From Hetaerina americana (Eukaryota > Arthropoda > Insecta > Odonata > Calopterygidae), in contig JAKTNV010000001.1 in assembly GCA_022747635.1 (NCBI GenBank), positions 22,937,490 to 23,001,489 on the forward strand: a stretch of 64,000 nucleotides of DNA, written 5' to 3'. Numbering within the stretch: the first letter of the stretch is position 1; each line of letters starts with the position of its first letter. Below, in pieces: positions 59,150 through 64,000 of the stretch. A model generated the notes under the pieces. That model was not told the DNA's origin. It saw nothing but the letters and a program-made list of their open reading frames with translations, and searched no databases. Both the position numbers and the translations under genes were made by a program.

Positions 59150-59850
59150 TATGGTGGGAGGCAGTACTAGTGGAATCAGAAGGGGAGCAAAATTACACGA
59201 TAGAGAACATTGTTAGTGTGGGGAAATCATTCTAAATGAACAAATTTTAAGAAAGACAAAATTGTTGAGAGAAAGTAGGATTGAAACAATCACAAAAGGA
59301 AAACTGGTAGTGAAATAATTTCAGTATTTGGGAGGCTTAGTAATATTGAATGAAAGCTGTACTAAAAAAATAAGATAGAAGATATCAATGGGTGAGAAAG
59401 CTTTTTGAAAATGTTAAGCAACTTTTCGCAGCAAGTAGAATTTCAGTAGAACTGAGAAGCAGATTTGTTACCTAAATGTTTTGTTTGGGATTTGGTGTCT
59501 CACAGCAATGAAACATGGATGTTTAAAAAGAAAGATGACACATTTTTGAAAAGTTTTGAAATATGGCTATGAAGAAGAATGCTTCAAATGAAGAGGGGAA
59601 TGGACTGAGGAATAAGAAAGCGAGATAAGGATGGATAGTGAAAATAAATGCCGAGAGAAATCAAAGAGAGAAAGCTATCTTGGTTGTAGCAAATATTACG
59701 TCTAATTGCTTGCTTAGAAGAGAAACCACGGGGGGTAGAATTGTAGGAAGGAGATGAGGGAAATAAGAAGGAGGAGATTAGAAAGGGTAGAAGTTACAAG
59801 AAAATAAAAGAAGATGCTCAGAATCCGAGTTCGATGGAGGACATCCAGCT
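59150..59850 (+). pseudogene. RTE-like LINE, C-terminal fragment, third lineage
   Basis: Shifted frames read KGKLVVK.FQYLGGLVI, KISMGEKAF, then FEIWLWRRMLQMKRGMD-like and a late EEVL-like region. The section matches the YLGS to WRRM interval of LINE ORF2. It is heavily decayed. Confidence 0.6.
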
Positions 59851-61139
59851 GAAAGTTGTTTGGATTTTCTTCTACTTGTGAGAGAGAAAACACAATAGCG
59901 AATGTTTTTCTAGAGAGAATAGAGTAAGCAACTACAGGTAAGTCATAATGGGTAAGAGTGTGATTTCAAAGAGGATCCACTTTAATTTTGGAAAGAATTT
60001 TATAAAACTGTGATAATTCTATACAATTTTCAAGTACTGGCAAAAATATAAGCAAACGGAACTAGGAATTTTTTAGAGAATTGCAAGACGCTAAAGTTTA
60101 CTTTTGGCACCGATGAAGGCATTATTAGAGGTCAGCACAGTATGGGCAGGTCAGACCGCCCGGATAACAGAAGTGAAACGGATTCCGGCAAGGACAAATT
60201 TGAAAACGCTTCCTTCCCTAGCACGGTTCACAATCAAAACAAAGCCAAGGTTAAAGACCCCAACAGTCATGGTCGAAGAACCGAATTTTGATCTAAAATT
60301 TCTCTTACGACCACGTTACGTTCGCCCGATTTTATACGTAATTTTGATTGGCTAACTCACCATCCCAGCCACGTGCTTCTGTGGCGGCCTGCCGGGTCTA
60401 ACGTATATTTAGCCCAATGGATTTCAATTAAGAAATTATCTCATTTATATATTTTCCAAAATTAAGTAATTCCAGAAAAATCCTCAAACTTTTTCGTAAA
60501 ATTAAACGCAAAGCAGCCAGTCGCGATTAATCCGGTTACAAATCCGATATAACTTTTTTTACTACAACGATATTGCTAGATTATCGAGGGGTAGAAATTC
60601 AGTACGAATCATACGTACTTAGGTGTCGACCTTGACAGTGATTTTTCAAATATTTTGATCAAGGATTTCCGGTTTGTTCAGAGTAGTGGCCAGACTGTAT
60701 TTGAACATACAACTCCTTATTCCTTCAGCACGAAAAACGGTATGCCAGAGCAAAATCCTCACGCTTCGGTCCAACTTCCTAATAATCCTGTTACCAAGTG
60801 AACGAGGGTGGATCGAATAGTTTGTAATTTTACCTGTGATCGTCAGATAAATGTAAGGCGTCTCTTACTTTGTCGAGAAAATTAAATGTTTCAAAGTCTG
60901 TTCCGTTCAATGTTCAATGAAGTGCACATGGACTAAAGAAGGTTTGTAAAACGAAAGCAATACGAATTTCTGCATCAAATGGACTTTTGTGTCTCCAAAG
61001 ACTGATAATTCATAAAGTAATACCCCTCGCCCCTCTACTTACAAATTTTTACCGTTAATGTTTATTGCGTGTCCTTGAGACGAAAAGGAAGAATTATCCC
61101 GCACATATCATGCTATGCCACCGAATTATGATTGTATGT
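59851..61139. other. Non-coding stretch
   Basis: An 83-codon frame at 60104-60355 in a CpG-containing patch shows no domain. The 14-base string at 60619-60632 is shared with 1462-1475. Confidence 0.45.
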
Positions 61140-61290
61140 GAGTGTGTACATATGTGTATATATACATATATACACACACCGTATAAAAATATGTACATAT
61201 ATATTTATATATTTATAAATATAAATATATACATACATACATACATATACATACCATATATATGCTATATTTTCTACATTTATATATAAC
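61140..61290. repeat. TA/CATA-rich microsatellite
   Basis: Interrupted TA and CATA units. Confidence 0.9.
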
Positions 61291-61981
61291 TATGATGCTT
61301 TCATTAACTAAGCAACTAAATAATAATCACTAATTTCGCCAATTTGATGCATCTTTTAGAATATAAACCGTAGTTATAAATTAATTATTACCGACAATTC
61401 AATCAAGGTTATAATGCTGATACAAGCAAATGGTTACTATTTTATCTCCTTTTCGAAGATAAGGTCTACCTATGTTGATCATAAAATGATTTACATAATT
61501 GAAATGGCGCATTAGAAAGAGCGGAATCGATTCAGATATTCCAAAAATCGTACTATTTTTCGGCTCCAACACAATTATATAGCCACTTTTAGTTTTCGAA
61601 AAGAGTTACGCTATTGATTTTTATTTTTTCGAAAGATGTATCCCGTGGTCTGTTAGTCTAACTCCCTTCCCATTCTCCATCATTCCGCCTACAGTGTCTT
61701 CCACTGGACGAATCTGGCAACCCGAAACCTGAGCGATAACTAATCAGATAGCACCCTTACAAATTTGAACATGCTAACATATTTTATTTCAGGAGCAATA
61801 TCCATTCCAAAACTGCTTTGGTGGATCATCCTTCCCTCGAAATTTCCTCAAATTGAATTTAAAAAAATAGCAATAATATTACCAACTGGGGAAAAAAGTG
61901 AAATATTTTGAAAGTATCAATTTATTTCAATATACTTAATGATTAATTGTTCCCCGCTCAACTTTCTGGAAATTCATGTTA
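61291..61981. other. AT-rich non-coding stretch
   Basis: Nothing recognised. Confidence 0.5.
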
Positions 61982-62160
61982 ATTAAATGAATAGTACAAT
62001 GTGTCTTTCCACTGTCCTTTATTCACGTACAACTAGTTTCAAAACTACTAGTTTCACAAACATCTAGTTTCAAAGGTAACTGATGATGACGCTTGAGCAT
62101 TGAAACTAGTTGTACGTGAATAAAGGACAGTGGAAAGATACATTGTATTCTTCATTTAAT
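61982..62160. repeat. Inverted repeat (61-base arms) with hammerhead-like loop
   Basis: Arms 61982-62042 and 62100-62160 are inverse copies with about three mismatches. The 57-base loop holds CTGATGATGACGCTTGAGCA and runs into TTGAAACTAG. The CTGATGA box, a GC stem and the GAAAC box are those of a hammerhead core; the stem is partly broken (GACGC opposite GCATT). It could be a small fold-back element or a retroelement end joined to its own inverse. Confidence 0.75.
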
Positions 62161-63069
62161 AGACTTAATATATTGAAACGAGTAATATGTACTTTAGAGG
62201 ATGATAAAGCTTTCCTATGCGTCGGAAAAATTTAACACATCGTTTAGACATGCATATGTTCATTCGCTCGCCCAACTATTCAAGCCCCCGATAAAGCATA
62301 ATGCAAACAAAATATGAAAGGTCACACCGATAATTCCACTATTGATCATATATTTAATGTGCTGCTGTTGTAGAGCTCCCACCACTTTGTTCCATTCACT
62401 ACTCATAATTCCAGGGGAAAAAGCACAAAAAGAAGGGGAAAGGATGGGAATCAAAGGAAATGAAGGAATTAAGATTCGTGAAGAGCGTAAGGAAAATGAA
62501 GTAAGAACAACAAAAAGACATGATTATCATTATCAAAAAAAAAAACAAAAAGGTTTGTAGTAATCAGTTAATGACTTTGTTCCTGAGTCATCAATAACAT
62601 AAAATTGAAAACGCCTAAATCTTTATTCAATGTCACCAAAGTTAAAGAAAAAAACCTTTGTTAAATTTGTTGCGCCACGAAATTTTGCGGTAGTTTTTCG
62701 TTGAAAGCCAAGGTTATCGGGGTACTCTCGATTTGCTCCACTCTGCTGGACGATGGTTTCTACGGTGCTGCAGTCAGTATCTTCGAGTCGAGTCCGGAGC
62801 TGAGGGTGCTGACTCTAACGCACCGTGAAACCGTCGCACAACAAGATGGATATATCACGGAGTGAACCCGATGACCACGGCGCAATTAGTACGACACACA
62901 TTATGCCCCTAATGCAATGCGCACTATTCATCGACGTGACTCACTTGTAGATCCAAAATGATTATTTCTGTTTCCTGAGTGTTCCTGAGCATTTTTTTCC
63001 ACTTTTGAACCCACGCTTCAGTTCGAAGTCGCGCTACCGAATCGGCACTCGACTAATTCCAATCTCAAA
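62161..63069. other. Non-coding stretch upstream of the putative gene
   Basis: Purine-rich part at 62400-62560, then mixed sequence with scattered CpG from 62740. No exon recognised. It may contain distal regulatory DNA for the gene at 63.5 kb. Confidence 0.45.
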
Positions 63070-63515
63070 ATGATGACTACTCTCGTTTGGAGCTCTCCTC
63101 GCAGTTGTGAGGGAGGCGGACTGAGGGTCGCCAAGTTACCGTCGACCGGGAGGGGACGGCGACAAAGTGGAGAGCGAGATGACGCCCATCCAGGTCGGGA
63201 GAGAGGGCGGGTTTGCGAGAGAGGACAGGACAGAAGAAGAGGCGAGGGAGGAGGAGGGGCGGGACCCCTGGGAGGAGCACCACACCCAATGGATTCACAC
63301 CCCCCCTCCCCTCATCCCCAACACTCGCCCCCGCCCGATCCCCCTCTCTCCACTCAATCCCCCTTCCCTCCCCGGACTCCTCCTGGAGCCACACCCGACC
63401 CACACCCGTCCCCTGCCCTCGGTTCTACCTCTCCCCTCGCGACGACACCCGTCTTCTTCTCCGATTCCTCTCCCCGACCTCCTCCGCCCCCTCAACCAGA
63501 TCATCCCACCGGGGG
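63070..63515 (+). promoter_or_regulatory. GC-rich proximal promoter region
   Basis: Strongly G+C- and C-rich DNA, with CCCCTCCC and CCACACCC-type boxes, leads straight to a TATA box. Frames of up to 163 codons on both strands are low-complexity and unsupported. Role inferred from position. Confidence 0.5.
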
Positions 63516-63523
63516 TATAAAAG
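63516..63523 (+). promoter_or_regulatory. TATA box
   Basis: TATAAAAG preceded by GGGGG is a strong core TATA element. Transcription would start about 30 bases on, near 63545-63550 in GGGCACACTC. An ATG-containing short exon and a consensus donor follow at the expected distances. Confidence 0.7.
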
Positions 63524-63546
63524 ACTGGCGCCGGCCCGTGGTGGGC

Positions 63547-63619
63547 ACACTCTACAGGTAGCAAGAAGCATCTCCCACAAGAGCAGCGAAGCAGCAAAAA
63601 CATCAACATGAACGCACTG
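63547..63619 (+). CDS. First exon of a host gene: 5' UTR plus four codons (MNAL)
   Basis: The predicted start site is about 31 bases after the TATA box. The leader GCAAGAAGCATCTCCCACAA continues to ATG at 63608-63610 in the context ATCAACATGA, close to the insect start consensus (CAAMATG). Codons Met-Asn-Ala-Leu end exactly at a consensus donor CTG/GTAAGA (63620). A very short first exon that splits the signal peptide is characteristic of insect cuticular protein genes and of some other secreted-protein genes. Only these four residues are seen, so the product is unknown. An acceptor candidate, TTTCGCTTTCCTGCAG, ends at 63995 and would make the next codon CGA (Arg). That is less usual in a signal peptide, so the true second exon may lie beyond the window. 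Confidence 0.55.
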
Positions 63620-63995
63620 GTAAGAAAAAGAGAGCACACATACCATCTTCACCTCCTCCGAAAGTCTCCTCTTCCTACTTACCCCCTCCCCCCCACCTCA
63701 CACCGCCAACTCCGCCTCCGATTCTTTCCAAGCCCACCTCTCCGCGCTTCGCTTTCGTTCCCTCTCGTTAAGGAGTGAGCGGAGCGACCGAAAATGGTTT
63801 GCCCGCCGCGGACTCCTCCTTCCTCCGCAGCTGCGTCATCCTGCCCCCGGATGGTATCGGGACCCTGAACTCCTGCTACTCCTCCTTTTCTTTAGCTCTC
63901 TTCGTAAGCTTCTTCTTTGCCGACGAGTTAAATAGAACGTGCTGTTTCCTATTCCCCGATGAAGCGTTTAATTTTTTTGTTTCGCTTTCCTGCAG
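63620..63995 (+). other. Candidate first intron
   Basis: It begins GTAAGA and may end at a pyrimidine tract and TGCAG at 63995, giving a 376-base phase-0 intron. It is G+C-rich at the start, AT-richer at the end. The acceptor is plausible but not proven. Confidence 0.4.
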
Positions 63996-64000
63996 CGAGA

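Noticed and set aside
63070..63561. 163-codon plus-strand frame next to the promoter
   Set aside because: It is low-complexity proline-rich, runs through the TATA box, and is matched by overlapping frames on the other strand; it is better explained as GC-rich promoter DNA.

Overview
The window looks like intergenic or intronic DNA from an AT-rich arthropod nuclear genome, probably an insect; the species cannot be named from sequence alone. The basis is: several families of mariner (Tc1/mariner, DD34D) transposons with TA target duplications, a Penelope-like retroelement with a GIY-YIG endonuclease, two or more LINE lineages, tRNA-derived SINEs, very many (TA)n and (CA)n tracts, and a TATA-box first exon with a GT donor at the extreme right. 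Nothing prokaryotic is present: no operons, no Shine-Dalgarno starts, and most long open frames are either decayed transposon proteins or accidental frames in (TA)n or GC-rich DNA.

Layout. 0-9 kb: SINEs in both orientations, a LINE endonuclease scrap, one SINE nested in another near 4.1 kb, and a GC-rich island at 6.4-7.5 kb. 9-15 kb: LINE scraps, a 68-bp tandem duplication, a GC-rich island and a SINE, then a hairpin relic beside a long (TA)n. 15.6-25.2 kb: three mariner elements: a 918-bp internally deleted copy, a 1330-bp copy with 150-bp inverted ends and one nonsense codon, and an internally deleted copy that itself carries a LINE with an 11-bp target duplication. 25-40 kb: 3' ends of RTE-like and CR1/Jockey-like LINEs, a degenerate SINE, GC-rich DNA at 31 kb, and (TA)n tracts, one fused to a 96-bp palindrome. 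40.9-42.6 kb: a 5'-truncated Penelope-like element. 43-52 kb: LINE and mariner relics and a GC-rich patch. 52.5-55.3 kb: a cluster of Penelope-type terminal hairpins, some folded into large palindromes, between (TA)n tracts. 56.5-59.9 kb: a CR1/Jockey-like LINE split by a full-length mariner. 60-63 kb: mostly unremarkable DNA with one long inverted repeat. 63.1-64 kb: a GC-rich promoter, TATA box, and a first exon encoding only Met-Asn-Ala-Leu before a GT donor. This is the only good candidate for a host gene, and it runs off the right edge.

The elements record a layered history of insertions (SINE into SINE, LINE into mariner, mariner into LINE). No element appears able to move on its own: every transposase or reverse transcriptase seen is truncated, shifted or stopped. 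The most unusual signal is a recurring terminal module, a stable hairpin between a TGAAGA/TGATGA-like box and a GAAA box, followed about 20 bases later by a GTGAGTGTCCTTT-like string. It occurs at the 3' end of the Penelope-like element and at several solo sites beside (TA)n. It resembles the hammerhead-ribozyme-bearing ends known for Penelope-like elements. All boundaries were placed by eye.
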